A stretch of DNA of 64,000 nucleotides from Siphonodentalium dalli. Its lineage: Eukaryota; Mollusca; Scaphopoda; Gadilida; Siphonodentaliidae. Below the pieces are notes generated by a model, which was given only the letters and a program-made list of their open reading frames with translations, was not told the DNA's origin and searched no databases. The position numbers and the translations under genes are program-made. Positions 38,571 to 50,944 of this stretch are shown here, piece by piece. Position 1 is the stretch's first letter, and every line of letters begins with the position of its first letter. The stretch lies in assembly GCA_032622095.1 (NCBI GenBank), contig CP136067.1, positions 77,526,705 through 77,590,704 of the forward strand, read 5' to 3'.

Positions 38571-38612
38571 TCTATACTAATACAACTAAATGTTGTGTGT
38601 TTGTTTGTCCGC
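38571..38612 (+). mobile_element. Possible Helentron/Helitron-like 5' terminus
   Basis: TCTATACTAATACAACTAAA followed by TGTTGTGTGTTTGTTTGTCC resembles, from memory, the TC-TATACTAAT...TTTGTTTGTCCG beginnings of Helentron-related non-autonomous elements in many animals. No matching CTAG/CTRR-type 3' end with hairpin was located, so element extent is unknown. Confidence 0.3.
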
Positions 38613-38721
38613 TTATATATATGCGACCAAACGGCCAGACCATCGGAGCTTGAAATTTATATATATGGGGTAATTTGACTCGGGGAGCGTAATTAGATAG
38701 GTCCCGTTTACCTCAGATGTC

Positions 38722-39223
38722 TTAAAGGCACGTGAGGCCTTAGTTGTCGAAAATATTCATATTTGTTCTAATCACCGTAAACAGAAAAACATTAAAACGC
38801 ATACAGTTTCGTTCATATATACCATTACCATCACGTAAACAGCATGTTATCATAAAGACCTACTATATTTTACATAAGCAAGAGCCTGATTGTGTTACAG
38901 AAGACAGCACAATGCTACTGGCTAATCACACACAAATTGCATAAACGCTCTTTATTAGTTCCATATCAGGAATTCACCAACAAAGAACGCTCTTTATGTT
39001 TACCATCATAATATAAACAAACACCATAAAAGTAACTTTTTATGCTTTTGTTTACATAACAATGGTCAAACATTTGACAATAACATACTGTTTATGCGAT
39101 ATTTCTTATTTGTATACGGACAAAGTCTGTCTACATTTTGATGTTCTTTCTGTTTGTGGCGGTTTTTGACGGGTGGAAATATTTTCACAGGATACCCACC
39201 GCCAAGGCCAACCGTACCTTTAA
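38722..39223 (-). mobile_element. TTAA-flanked MITE, 502 bp, complete copy 2
   Basis: Reverse complement of 34360-34860 over its whole length with scattered differences. Flanked by TTAA at 38722-38725 and 39220-39223. Carries two reverse AACGCTCTTTAT motifs (about 38943 and 38987). Together the copies form a large inverted pair with about 3.9 kb between them. Confidence 0.75.
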
Positions 39224-39236
39224 AAGGGCACTCTAA

Positions 39237-39860
39237 TTAATATTATATATATTTATTTTTTTGCTAGAGGCGACCAAACGATTGGATCATCGGAGCTGAT
39301 TTTTTTTACATATGGATAATTTGGCCCGGATAATCTTATTATATATGTTCTGTTGACCTCAGACGTCTTAAAATGGCACAAATGATTATTCTAACTAAAT
39401 AATTAATTATACACTCAATATGGTTACAATCTGCTGGGTGAAAATTGAAACACTGGGATAAATTGACATGTAGCTTGTCATGAGATCGATGCCGTTGATC
39501 TCAGAAGAATTAAAGAGGCTAATATGAGCAACAAAGAGCGTTCCTTTACTTCCTTATCAGCTTAAAAGATATGTAGGAAAATTGGAACAGACCAGGGGAT
39601 TGTCATGGGATAGACACTTTGACCTCAGATGACTTAAAGGGCCACTAAAACATTATAAGATCAATAAATAGCGTGTATTATCAGCCCAGAAAATTGGTGC
39701 ATAAAATTAAAATGACGTGGGGATTGTCACGGGATATGTGATGTTGACATCAAATGACTTAAAGAGGCACTAATAAAGAGCGTTTATTATCAACTTTAAA
39801 GATATATGTAACTTTATCCGGAGAGTCATATAATAGGAGCTGTTTACCCAGATGACCTAT
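39237..39860 (+). repeat. Degenerate tandem units with GACTTAAAG motif
   Basis: Successive blocks share GACCTCAGACGTCTTAAA-like, GACCTCAGATGACTTAAA and GACATCAAATGACTTAAA strings (about 39355, 39630, 39750). Each is followed by a short GGCAC or GCCAC string, and AAAGAGCG motifs occur at 39529 and 39771. A matching GACC-AAACGGCCAGACCATCGG block near 38623 and 39270 ties this to the sequence before copy 2 of the MITE. Probably the body of the element that starts near 38571. Confidence 0.5.
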
Positions 39861-42800
39861 ACACAATCCAACCACTTATAGCTGGTTGGTGTCTATACAC
39901 GTGGTTTCAGAGAAAGTCTTTATTTGCATTGGTAAATAGAGTTGCATTTTGTTGATGAACACACATAACACAATTCGAGTGGACTTCTGACCGAAACTGG
40001 AGACACATTCAATTCTCACTGTAGGCCAGACATTTCACTATAGAAGATGCACTGTGGGAAATCACATCGTTTTGTTTATGCATACGTCTCCACTGACCGT
40101 GAATGGATGGATCGAAATTCCCCAAGAGATGAGCTGTGCCAGCTTCAGAAAGACATGTAATCCCTGTTTTATTGTCAGGTTCTCGTAAAATTGACTTTTG
40201 TGAGGATTTTATGCCTGCCATTCTCCTAAAAGTGATTAACCATATATTGTTCACCGCCTACAAAATCCGGGCGCAATAACTCGATACTTACGATCAGAAC
40301 AGTCGTGAACATAAAACTGCCTGCTCGTAATAGAATCGGGTGCTGAAATAAAACCCCCCGGTAAGATGTATTTGTAGAGTGGTGTTGGCGAATAAATACA
40401 TGCATAAAACCTTATCTTCTTAATATCCAGTACCATCTGGGTTCAAACCAAGACAATTTCCCAAGATATAGCGCCATTTGGTGATCGGCGTATATAGGAG
40501 AGATGGTGGATTTATATGTTAATTCTAGCGTCGAACGGATCTTGAACTTTTGTTTTCTGTTTTCTCACAATTTGGATTAAAATGTTCTGTGGAGGATGCG
40601 ATGGTGCATTTGTTGCCGCTATTTTCCGGATAGATATATGGTCCCACGCGTTTCCTCAATTCCTTCTTTGCATTTCTACGGAGTGATATAATTATATAAC
40701 TATTTACGCCGGTATTAACGTCTTCATTACTGATGTGCATGCTCAAACGAATAAACACAACCAGCGGCTCCTGATTGTCGTCGCAAACAAAAATCAAACG
40801 AACAAACAAAACAAAAAACAAAACAAAAACAAGAAATAACTGAAGGCAATCGACATTTCTCTATAACTTGCATGTGTGTTAATATGAATTTCTCTATACC
40901 CCCCTTGTGTCTTTTGGAATATATTTAAAGGGATATTAGAATCTACGCTGATTGTTATCGAATTCATCATATATGAATTCATATATATAGGAAGTTGAAT
41001 GCACTTGATGGCGTTCATAAGATAACTCAAACAACAGCCCACAACTTTCTCTGTCTTTTGGAGATTATCCTGGCTAACATATTAAAACCATCACTGTTGT
41101 TGACAGTACACGTGGCGATATCGACTAAATTTTCAGTCTATATTTCGAACAGGCAAAATGTGTGACCACCTATATAACAGAGGAAGCAATTTAATGAAGA
41201 GATAAATTCGTGAGACAAGGAGAGAGAAAATAATTGGCATTTTGTTTACTTCGTATCTCCTGTTAAGGTATGTTTACACATTTGGATGTTTTTCCAGGCA
41301 TTTCGATACAGTATAGGCTATAATGTATCAGAGAACGAACGCAAATATACTTATAAAATACATCTGTTCCACAACTAACTGCATGTATGTGAGAAGTAAA
41401 ACCTTGTATATAGATCCACGTGTAGCATGTAAATAGCATGTAAATAGCACGTAACATGTTTGAAGGCAAGTGTTATTAGCGCCGCTACATGTGGAACTAT
41501 TGCAATTTTACTTCCCATGCCGTTAGCTTTGGTAAAGATGCATTTGATATGCATATTTCAGTTCATATTCTGACAGCATATGCATGGTTTTCTACGACGA
41601 AATGTCTGAAAAACATACCGTGCGAACTTGTGAGTGTTTGAACGTACCATAATGGGGCATAACTACATTATAATTAAGTTATATTTTAATATTTTTATCT
41701 TGTTAATTACAAAACGGATAAAAGTAAATGAAAACAAAATAAAAAAACATAATACGCGGGTTTCGATTAACTTTTTGTAAAACAAAAATAGATCCTTCCC
41801 CATGAATTGAATAACGATATTTTTGTATTTGCTTATAACCAACGAAACGATTTAAATTACATTCTAGTTCAGTATATTTACATGGTATCACATTATTTTT
41901 GCTTGTTTTGTTAGTTTTTCCGTTGTTTAGATTCAGTGATGTATTTTCATTTTCATTTTTTCGTTTTCAACTCGTGTCTATACGCGCATGGTATAAATAT
42001 CAGGAATATTTTTGGCGCAATGGCAAATATGTTTATATTTATCAAGTAGTTGCTAAAATGAAAACAAAACCGAAATAAAATAATTAAATAAATAAATGCA
42101 ATACTCTCAGTGAATATATATATCCTGTGGAATATACGATATCAATATATAGATAAATAAAAATGGAGATGTATTGTATAAATACGTTGTCCGTTGATTT
42201 CGTGAACAATATTATAACTTCTGTACGCAAGATAACATATTCGGCAGGTATATAAATATATATAATTATCAAATAGCCTCCGATATCGAAGAGTGAAAAA
42301 TTCAGGTATAAATTATTAAACTATCCATCGCGGAATCAACGCGGCTTCTCCATAATATAAATTAACATTACCGATTACTATAGAATGAAACTTTTTGCAT
42401 ATACATTTACTGTCCGCAACGGTGAATATAAACTAGAACATTAGATTGGAATTCTTTGCGGAAATAATAAATATATCTGATTTGAATGTCCAGGGTTTTA
42501 TCGAATTATAATAATACAAAAGCAATAAAATATTAAAGAACAATATACCCAAACTCGAAATTCAGTAATAACGATGAAGATTCAGCGGCGATTGTGTTAT
42601 AAATATTATTCTAACAAAATTTCAAAAAGTAGTACTTTTTTTTTGCAGAATTCTGCTTTAGTTGTGCTTGTCCTTATTTAATTTTGACGAGAAGTGTTCT
42701 TCGCGCCAGATATTCTTAAAACTTTCGTACTTTGCGATAATTGTATTTACAATATTTCCTTCTTCAATTCTGTTATCGGCGGCACACATAGTTGTTTTTA

Positions 42801-43379
42801 TTTGGAATTGTTTTTTGTTGTTATATTATTTATACGAAATTTCACTGAAATAGAATATATTTGCTATTGAGCATTTAAATACATGTGAATTACACACCGA
42901 TTGGACGGATGCGCTAATCGAGAAACATGGATCTGTTTAGAAACAGTCATAAGAAAGTTAATTGTATTAATCATTTACATGCAGGGACATTTTAAAACGA
43001 ATCGTGCATTATTCCAAATAAAATTATAACATGGATATGACCAAAAAAATTATAATATACCTTATTCTAAAGTATGTTTATTGAAGAGAAATTAATTCGA
43101 AAACAATATTATCTCTACAAAACGATTACTATTGTACTAAACTTCAACATGCACGGCAGAGATATACGATTTTTGAAATACGAATTATATTTATTTTAGA
43201 TCCAGCCAAACCCGCAAGTGTTCTATGTAAAATACAGTGATATAACACGACCTGATCAATGCAAAGATTCAGGTATGAATGGAATGCATTGCGTGTAAAG
43301 GTATTTACGCGAGTTTACCCAAGGAGCATTGAATACAGAATCCATTTACCTCCATGACAGAAATACCAGCAGTCAGTGA
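39861..43379. other. Upstream intergenic DNA, nothing recognised except a repeat copy
   Basis: A+T-rich. Includes a second copy of the small dispersed repeat (41540-41640) and oligo-A/T tracts. No gene seen between here and the Hox promoter. Confidence 0.45.
41540..41640 (+). repeat. Dispersed repeat, copy 2
   Basis: Partner of 10225-10320. It has ATGCATTTGATATGCAT, GTTCATATTCTGACA, CGACGAAATGTCTG, AAAACATACCGTGC and AACTTGTGAGTGTTTG. Confidence 0.6.
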
Positions 43380-43788
43380 TGCAGAGTGGGCGTGTCCTAT
43401 AACGTCAAAGAGAGACTGTTAATCTAAAAGAGAGGGTTAGCCAAATGGGTCAAAATTATAACTATGTCCGCGGTTATTCATTGAAGTTTCCAAAATGTCC
43501 AAGTTTGATGGAATATAGTCGCGACGAAATGAACAGAAGCGAGTTGTTTTCGGTATGAGTGATGTTCTACATAGAAAACAAACGCTTAACTGGCAGGCGG
43601 CTTCGCTGGTTCGCTGAAGTGTGGGCTTGTCATTAGCCGGTTGTAACGCGCGCTGTGATTGGCTGGCGGGTGCGCAGACCTAATTCCAATGTAAATGATT
43701 TATTTTATAACTTCATAGCTCAACCTACCACAAATACAACTTTCCCAGGTCACGAACATTGAAATTTAGCGATCGTAAATTCACAAAA
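43380..43788 (+). promoter_or_regulatory. Putative Hox promoter and 5' leader
   Basis: A locally G+C-richer, non-repetitive stretch just before the start codon. An inverted CCAAT box (GATTGGCT, 43657-43664) lies about 45 bp before a TATA-like TATTTTATAA (43701-43710), and GGGCGTGTCC (about 43389) could bind a KLF/Sp factor. If the TATA-like box is used, transcription would start near 43735 and give a leader of about 55 nt. An alternative is that TTTCCCAG at about 43741-43748 is a splice acceptor for an upstream non-coding exon. Motif assignments are by eye. Confidence 0.45.
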
Positions 43789-44269
43789 ATGAACTCGTAT
43801 TTCTCTCCGCATTTTTTACAACAATATTCCTCGGAAAATCACCACTTTTCAATGGGATACACACCTTGTAACTACGGACCTTTTGCATCGCGATATGGAG
43901 ATCAGACTAGTTATGGAAGCGGTGCAACTTACGGACAGGAAACAAATTTACAGAACAGTTTACCTAGTCAGAAATTCCACGGTTTGCCGTATAGTTCAGG
44001 AAGCGATGGAATTCAGGATCTTCGGATAAATGGATATCAACCGGATTCAAACACTAACCGACTTTACAACTCACAGTGTACAGACAATAGCACTACTTGG
44101 TGTGCACCATCGTCGAACTCACCAGTTCTATCGAATTCACATTCACCATATAACGCACAATCTGGTAGTCCTAATGGCTGCCCGGTAAATCCAGAAAAAT
44201 CTCCGGAACAAAGTTCAGGATCTTCTCCGGAACAGAGTACCCCATTCTACCCATGGATGGCTATAGTGG
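43789..44269 (+). CDS. Hox protein, central class (Lox4/Lox2 type), exon 1
   Basis: Encodes residues 1-160 plus the first base of codon 161 of a predicted 257-residue homeodomain transcription factor. The start is the ATG at 43789 (ACAAAAATGAAC), because it gives MNSYF, the conserved amino terminus of Antp/Ubx-class Hox proteins. The frame is open a little upstream but only from a TTG. Residues 2-150 are rich in Ser, Tyr, Gly, Asn and Pro, as usual for a Hox activation region, including SPEQSSGSSPEQS shortly before the hexapeptide. FYPWM (residues 153-157) is the PBC/Exd-binding hexapeptide and lies five residues before the junction. The exon ends G|GTGAGT (donor at 44270), phase 1. Nuclear function and a role in axial patterning are inferred from the family. 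It joins 55548 to read [16 protein letters not shown]. Confidence 0.93.
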
Positions 44270-44900
44270 GTGAGTAAACATCCTTCTATTTTATGTTCAG
44301 CATCCTTTAGTTGTGGCACAAGATTCTAATTTGGAGCTAAGGTCGTAAAACGCAGGATGGATTCGGCCCAGATTTTAATGCCGACGGTGCCAGGTCATAA
44401 ACTTTTCTTTATGGCGCACAAATTATCAATGGTGGGTCCAATATCAGAATATTGTTAGCTTACGGATTAATACATTAATTAAAAGGACTTAAACGTAGGT
44501 GTTCTTAACAATGCATTCATGTGAGAATAATACTTTACATATTCGAGCAACGGTTTGACTAGTTTGTATAGGCAGAACATAAACTAACTATATAGGATAC
44601 AACAAACAATTAGTTATATTGCCAAGGAACATGTATACCACATTGAACTAACTGACAGCTATTTGAATCTTTTATGAAAATCGTTTAGGGAATTATATGT
44701 AGTTTTGTTTTGATAATTAGCCAGTGACAACATAAAACAATGACTTATTTTTATAATACCCGCACTGATAATTTCATGGTCAATATGCTTATATGAGTAT
44801 ATACATGCATGGTCTGGTTGAAAATGTATTTGCTATCGTCTTAGGTATTTTGGATATATATTAATAAAAAATGGTAATCGGCGTGGTCCTGTTCACGGTT

Positions 44901-45074
44901 GGGACTCTTTAGCTATCGATATTCGTAATTCCAGTATTAGAATAAGAAAAAATCTTATTCAACAACAACAACAAGAAAAAATACTATTGGGACTCTTTAG
45001 CTATCGATATTCGTAATTCCAGTATTAGAATAAGAAAAAATCTTATTCAACAACAACAACAAGAAAAAATACTA
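44901..45074 (+). repeat. 88-bp tandem duplication in the intron
   Basis: Two copies offset by 88 bp, starting GGGACTCTTTAGCTATCGAT at 44901 and 44989 and ending CAACAACAAGAAAAAATACT. They appear identical, so the duplication is recent or an assembly effect. Confidence 0.93.
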
Positions 45075-45842
45075 CTTACACGAATGTTTCCGGCAGCAAT
45101 TTGCTACATTGGATACCCTCGTCGCCAAAAGGCAGATGAGCCAAATTGGAAATTGTCAAGCTTACTCACTCGGCTCTTATGCGGTTTTGTATACTGTTAT
45201 GATATTGTTGAGAATTAGTGCACCACAGTCATTTGTTTTATGCTGTTTATCTACACATACTGGGTGTGACCACACATTCGTCAAAGTAAAACGCAAGATA
45301 TTTTGCAAATAAAAACATAAATATATAATGGCACGTCTTGGGGAACATGAGCTGGATAAACTATTTTGCAGACGGCTTCGGGGAAATTCATCGAAATTCT
45401 GTAAACCGCGGGATGTTCGCACTTAAAATGCCATCGTTCTATATTTAAATGTGTCTTTAGAAAGTACCAGCTAATTACCTTTCACAAATATTTATAAGAT
45501 GAGCCGATCCCAGACTTAGCAAATTATATGTTTAGGTCACAAGTGTATGAGAGCCATTTAAATATATGGATATTATAAATAAATGATTATTTTCTTATGA
45601 CAAGTATATAGACATCAGCGAGGCACTTGCCAGTTTAAAACACTCACACAAAAGAATGTTTTAGTCGGACAAGTCATGGACAAAACTGCTGCAGTACTTG
45701 CCATATAGGATTCCCGTTTAAAATCGACGTTAGATGTACAAATAAGTGTCACCTCCCCAACAAGACAATAACGAATGAATGTTAATTTGTTTATAATTAG
45801 GTCTGTAGTTGTCGTCGAATTTGTTCTTGTCCCCAAATTAAT

Positions 45843-46062
45843 AGATTCCGATTAATTGTCTCATTGTGTGAACCACAACCCTGAGTGCTGGGCCATCAAG
45901 CGATTTTTCTTCAAAATCAAATCTTCATCAATCATTGAGGCAGTCTCATTGTTAATTCGCGTGTTCCTTTTCGCGCTGTCCCAAGTCAAACTGAAATCAA
46001 TATGGATTTCTAACTATGTAGAACAAAGATTGATCAGAAATGTACGCCGATTTGATTAATTC
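45843..46062 (+). promoter_or_regulatory. Candidate intronic enhancer with HOX-PBC-like sites
   Basis: A non-repetitive segment with three strings resembling bipartite PBC-HOX sites: ATCAATCA at 45927-45934 (TGATTGAT on the other strand), AGATTGATCA at 46027-46036, and TGATTAAT at 46053-46060. Such sites mediate Hox auto- and cross-regulation in other animals. Their clustering within 135 bp of a Hox intron is suggestive, but the window is A+T-rich and such motifs also arise by chance. Confidence 0.3.
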
Positions 46063-47052
46063 AGTTTCATTTGGGAGAAAATCAACACAAAATATAAAAA
46101 GCAAAAACAAAAATAGACAAACCAAAACATATCAAAACAAAAGAAGGGAACACAAATAACAAATAAAAAACAAAAAAATAACATAGTTATAAAAGGCAAA
46201 TATAATAGAAACAAATAGAGAGTCATGAAGTCCAGATAAGAGTGTTATCCAGGCAACACGATGTATATTTAGTAAATTCTATTGAAGTCGCTGATTGATA
46301 ATGGGACTGATATATCCGCTCATTTGAGATATATGTATTTGATTGGAAAGTTCGTAGTTTCAAAGAAGATGAAAAACTATTCTTCGGTTACAGTCGATTA
46401 TGACGATACAAATTTCATATATTGTAAAAAATAGATATGAATCGAATAGAAACATTTTGTAAAAAAAAATGAACCTGAGAGCTATACTGATTTCATTATT
46501 TGTATTGTTTTGCCTTATGTGGTGTGCTGACCCATGATGTATTTAGATGCTAATCTATATTTTTCAGAATAAACACGATAACAAATTAATAAATGAAACT
46601 ATGAATAACAATTTAGATGTCGAAATTACATACTACGGAATGATTTATCCGAAACAAATGCATTTGAAATATATATATATCATATATATGAAATTATGAA
46701 CATTCAGTTTCGAAAAAAAAAATAGCGGCCATGTCAATGATGAAACAACCATTTAAAAATAAAAAGTTTTCGATATTCGTTTGTTTAGATCAAAATGCTA
46801 TTCTTAATTCTACATACGTTGAATAACAGCTGTTTCGCTTCCAATCTATACTACACAAACCAAGCTTAACACCGAATATAATAGGGAAAAGTTTCAGTTT
46901 CATTTCAGCAAACACTAAATCGCTTATGTGTTTACCTAGTATTGTAATCGTTGTAAAGTCAGCGATAAATGAAGACGTTACCCGACTATAAATCAAATGA
47001 CAAGGCTTTTCGCTTTTCATGGATGTTTCTTTGATCTTCGATGCGAGGATAA

Positions 47053-47748
47053 CCTATACATACAGGGATCCTCAGGTGTGTCACCAACGAGCCAGGCCAT
47101 CATATACAAAACCATTTGATTGTTCTGCTTCAATCCACGTAAATTGGTTCCGAATTTCACACATATCTTTCAAGTACTTACTTGTCTTTTATGTTAATTG
47201 ATCAGAATTGATATGAGTTTTTGTGAACAAAATTTACAATTGATTCTGGGCGGATATATCACGTGTTTTGTGGAATATATAATAGAACCCGGTTGAATTT
47301 GTTTTTAATAAAACGCATCTTCAATGGAAACTTGGGGCCTTGTTACAATAAAATAATAACACACCGCATAATGCCTGGATCATCCTGCTTAAAATAGTGA
47401 TCGCGATATCCGCGCAATTAATTTTCAGCTAACACATTCTGTTCAAACCAAAGTATACAATGACTTTTAAAAATAAGGTTAATGAGGCAGGTGGAATGGA
47501 ACATGCTTAAATTAAGAGAAAACTATAAAAATAGAAATAAAATAATCACAATGAAAACGATAATGTGAATGGACCCATTATAAATTTGAACGAAAAATAT
47601 ACATATAGATCTAAAGATGACTTATGAAATAAATATCACACTGATTTTATCAACAGTTCGCGCGAAAACAGTAAAACATTTTACAGGAAGGCTACTTTAA
47701 TCATTTTGATAACTACGTATAGATGATTGTGTAAACAATATTATCAAA
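47053..47748 (+). repeat. 696-bp intronic tandem duplication, copy 1
   Basis: Starts CCTATACATACAGGGATCCT and ends AACAATATTATCAAA, immediately followed by copy 2. Only a few differences (for example CCTCAGGTG/CCTCAAGTG, GATATGAG/GATAAGAG, AAACTTGGG/AAACGTGGG), so the duplication is recent. Contains ATCGCGATATCCGCG and CACGTG strings but no gene. Confidence 0.95.
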
Positions 47749-48445
47749 CCTATACATACAGGGATCCTCAAGTGTGTCACCAACGAGCCAGGCCATCATA
47801 TACAAAACCATTTGATTGTTCTGCTTCAATCCACGTAAATTGGTTCCGAATTTCACACATATCTTTCAAGTACTTACTTGTCTTTTATGTTAATTGATCA
47901 GAATTGATAAGAGTTTTTGTGAACAAAATTTACAATTGATTCTGGGCGGATATATCACGTGTTTTGTGGAATATATAATAGAACCCGGTTGAATTTGTTT
48001 TTAATAAAACGCATCTTCAATGGAAACGTGGGGCCTTGTTACAATAAAATAATAACACACCGCATAATGCCTGGATCATCCTGCTTAAAATAGTGATCGC
48101 GATATCCGCGCAATTAATTTTCAGCTAACACATTCTGTTCAAACCAAAGTATACAATGACTTTTTAAAATAAGGTTAATGAGGCAGGTGGAATGGAACAT
48201 GCTTAAATTAAGAGAAAACTATAAAAATAGAAATAAAATAATCACAATGAAAACGATAATGTGAATGGACCCATTATAAATTTGAACGAAAAATATACAT
48301 ATAGATCTAAAGATGACTTATGAAATAAATATCACACTGATTTTATCAACAGTTCGCGCGAAAACAGTAAAACATTTTACAGGAAGGCTACTTTAATCAT
48401 TTTGATAACTACGTATAGATGATTGTGTAAACAATATTATCAAAC
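47749..48445 (+). repeat. 696-bp intronic tandem duplication, copy 2
   Basis: Direct duplicate of 47053-47748, ending at ATTATCAAAC before unique sequence TGACGTAAAAG. It duplicates any regulatory content of the segment inside the Hox intron. Confidence 0.95.
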
Positions 48446-50499
48446 TGACGTAAAAGAAAACAAAATGAACACACAAATAATAAAACTAACAGAACGAATA
48501 CCAAAGAAATAAAGATAATAACAATAAAGACAAACAAACTAATCAACAAATATAGAAAACAAGATATAAATATAGAAAACAACTGAATGTACGAAATAAG
48601 AGGAATAAAAGGGAGAAGGAAACCAAATACGTTGCCGCAAGTACCGAATATTGATATGACAAAAGATATTCTAAACGAACCATGATTTGTGTCTTTCTGA
48701 ATAAAACTCTATTTACTTCGAAAACAAAAAGTACAGTAAACGTAGAAACCGAATTTGCTCCGAAAGGAAAATGTACGAACAGGAAAATGGAATATTTCGC
48801 ATTGTCTCCAATAATATATAAAAAACGGTCCAAATGTCACCCCATGTTTTCACTATTGTTTGCCGAAAGTAAACATCATGTATAAGTTATTCAATTATAT
48901 TATATTTGATGCGGATATAAGCTCCATATAACGGAACAAACGGAATATAACACGTATAATATTTTACAGATATAACAGCAAAAAGAATGCTATGAATATA
49001 TTGTCCGGCAAACATGAGTTGAAGTTCACGTGCAAAACAAAACACACAAAAATGTCTGAATAAATGTAAATAGGATGTTTTCTCGTGTCAGTTTGCATGC
49101 ACATATATGGTAATGAAGAATAAAAATTCGCATGTTGACTGTAGCTATGATGGATTGGACACGCTTATATGCCGATATGCATTGTTTATTGAATTTCATT
49201 GAGAAATTCAAGGCACGTACTACTATGTCGACCATGTCCCGCGACATGAATAAGTCTTGTGCAGACTGTATATGACTACCGATACGGGTATTTATATTCA
49301 CGTACTTGATATACATTGCTGGTTGTAACCGATTCCATGGAACTAGTATACGGATCAATAAAGAGCGACTATTCAAACGACACCCACTTGGATTAGATAT
49401 GAGCTTTGATACAGTTTGTCTAGACATTGAAATCATGTATTGTTTTCTTCGTAACAAACTTAGATATATACTAACATGAAATATCATGCACGCAGTATAT
49501 AGGTATATGCAACATAATTTAGCCTTAAATAGTGAGGCAGCTTTAGTTCATATATAGGTTCAATTGGTGGAGTTATATATATAGCTACGGCCAATTAATT
49601 GTGGAGTTTTGATAACACATCCAACGAACGTGTTATGAAATAAAAGTGGGTTTTAGACTAAGAGTTGTGCCTACTAAGTACTTTAATCCAATGGAGGGGT
49701 GTTTGGTTAAAATTTTCCAACAGTCAGAAAGTTTGAGGCAACATTCAAAAACATGTATACTCAACAAGACAGCTATATGAAAATGGAATGTAGCATGCAG
49801 AGAGGAATTTGATGCTGTGGTGGAATTTAAAATTTGAAAGTGGACCCTTCTTCCCAGAACAAAGGCAATCAACGGTTGTTGCAGTCAATATTTTGGTCTG
49901 ATCAGAGTTGCGTAACTCGTCATATAATTAGTCTGATGAATTTATATTCTGTGCTTTCCGGACACAACACACGAAACATATACACTATACCTGGAAAATT
50001 TTAGAGTAAATATTTTTGTCTGCATGTGTGCAATATATAGGCCGTATTCAGCTAAACACTGATTATGTTTTCAGTTATATACCGTTATTGTTTTTGCTGT
50101 ATACCAGCGTGTTGTATAACATATAATCCATTCATATATGATCTGAAGAACAATATTAAAACAAAAATAAATAGTGTTAAGATTGGAAGAATTGAGAGAA
50201 TACTCACTCCACGGATTCCATTGAAGTTGATTAAATAGTGGGACAGATATAAAATTCGCACGCAATTAAGTATATACACATAGGTTATAAAATGCGGATT
50301 AAACGTGGTGTTCAGAAATTCTGAAAACACCACATGAACCCCGAAACCCTGAAAATTCAATTTAACCACCGTTCATTTCTTATATATATGAACGCAAAAC
50401 TAAAATGCATAAAACATATCAAGTAGATGAAATGAAAGAAAATAATACTGACAATTCAACAATTCGAAAATCAACTTACGCAACAAGAATAATAGTAAT
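48446..50499. other. Intron interior, nothing recognised
   Basis: Oligo-A-rich sequence from 48450 to 48620, then ordinary A+T-rich DNA. One AATAAAGAGCG motif lies at 49358. No exon, RNA gene or delimited element. Confidence 0.4.
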
Positions 50500-50765
50500 C
50501 CGTTAGATTAGCTTGACCAAGGTCATGGTGTCACAAGAAATGAACTTCCCGATCAATAGTAATATTGGGTGGGTCAAGAATAATGCACCCGCGGATAAAG
50601 GGGGACAATAAAATCTTATTTACGACCCATTAAAGACAATAGAATGGAGAACGATCGCGGAGATAAGGGTTTTATATTTGTTTCTGACTAATTCATTAGA
50701 GACTAATGCGACCTTAGATTGTATCTGCTTCTCTTCTTTCCTGGAGTGATCCTGTCCCCCAGATG
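50500..50765 (+). promoter_or_regulatory. Candidate intronic cis-regulatory element
   Basis: A higher-complexity, non-repetitive stretch in an otherwise A+T-rich intron. It contains an exact FTZ-F1/ERR-type half-site CCAAGGTCA (50517-50525), a CAATAAAA string (posterior Hox/Cdx-like TTTTATTG on the other strand, about 50606), GAGATAAGG (GATA-like) and several TAAT cores. Motif reading only; conservation is unknown. Confidence 0.25.
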
Positions 50766-50819
50766 AGAGTTGCTCTGTATATATCTAGGTGTTTATTTCA
50801 ACATGGTCATGTTTTAGTA

Positions 50820-50907
50820 TTTTTTGCCATTTGGTATTCATGTGGCAATTTTCAGTTCTGTTTATCATGCATTGTTAACCCACATCGAAGATCTTGAGTC
50901 CCTTTAA
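50820..50907 (-). mobile_element. Solo end of the AGGGACTCAAG TTAA MITE
   Basis: On the minus strand TTAA (50904-50907) is followed by AGGGACTCAAG, CTTCGATGTGGGTTAA and then TGCATG, closely matching the left end of the 546-bp element at 60434-60979. The other end was not found, so the copy is truncated. Confidence 0.6.
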
Positions 50908-50944
50908 AAGGAACAAAATATACGCAGCAATTACAACTAAAACG

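Noticed and set aside
43759-43788. Ten-residue upstream extension of Hox exon 1
   Set aside because: The first codon is TTG. The ATG at 43789 gives the conserved MNSYF start.
49026-49487. Antisense 153-codon open frame inside the Hox intron
   Set aside because: It has an ATG but no recognisable domain, signal or neighbouring exon. Frames of this length occur by chance in 64 kb.
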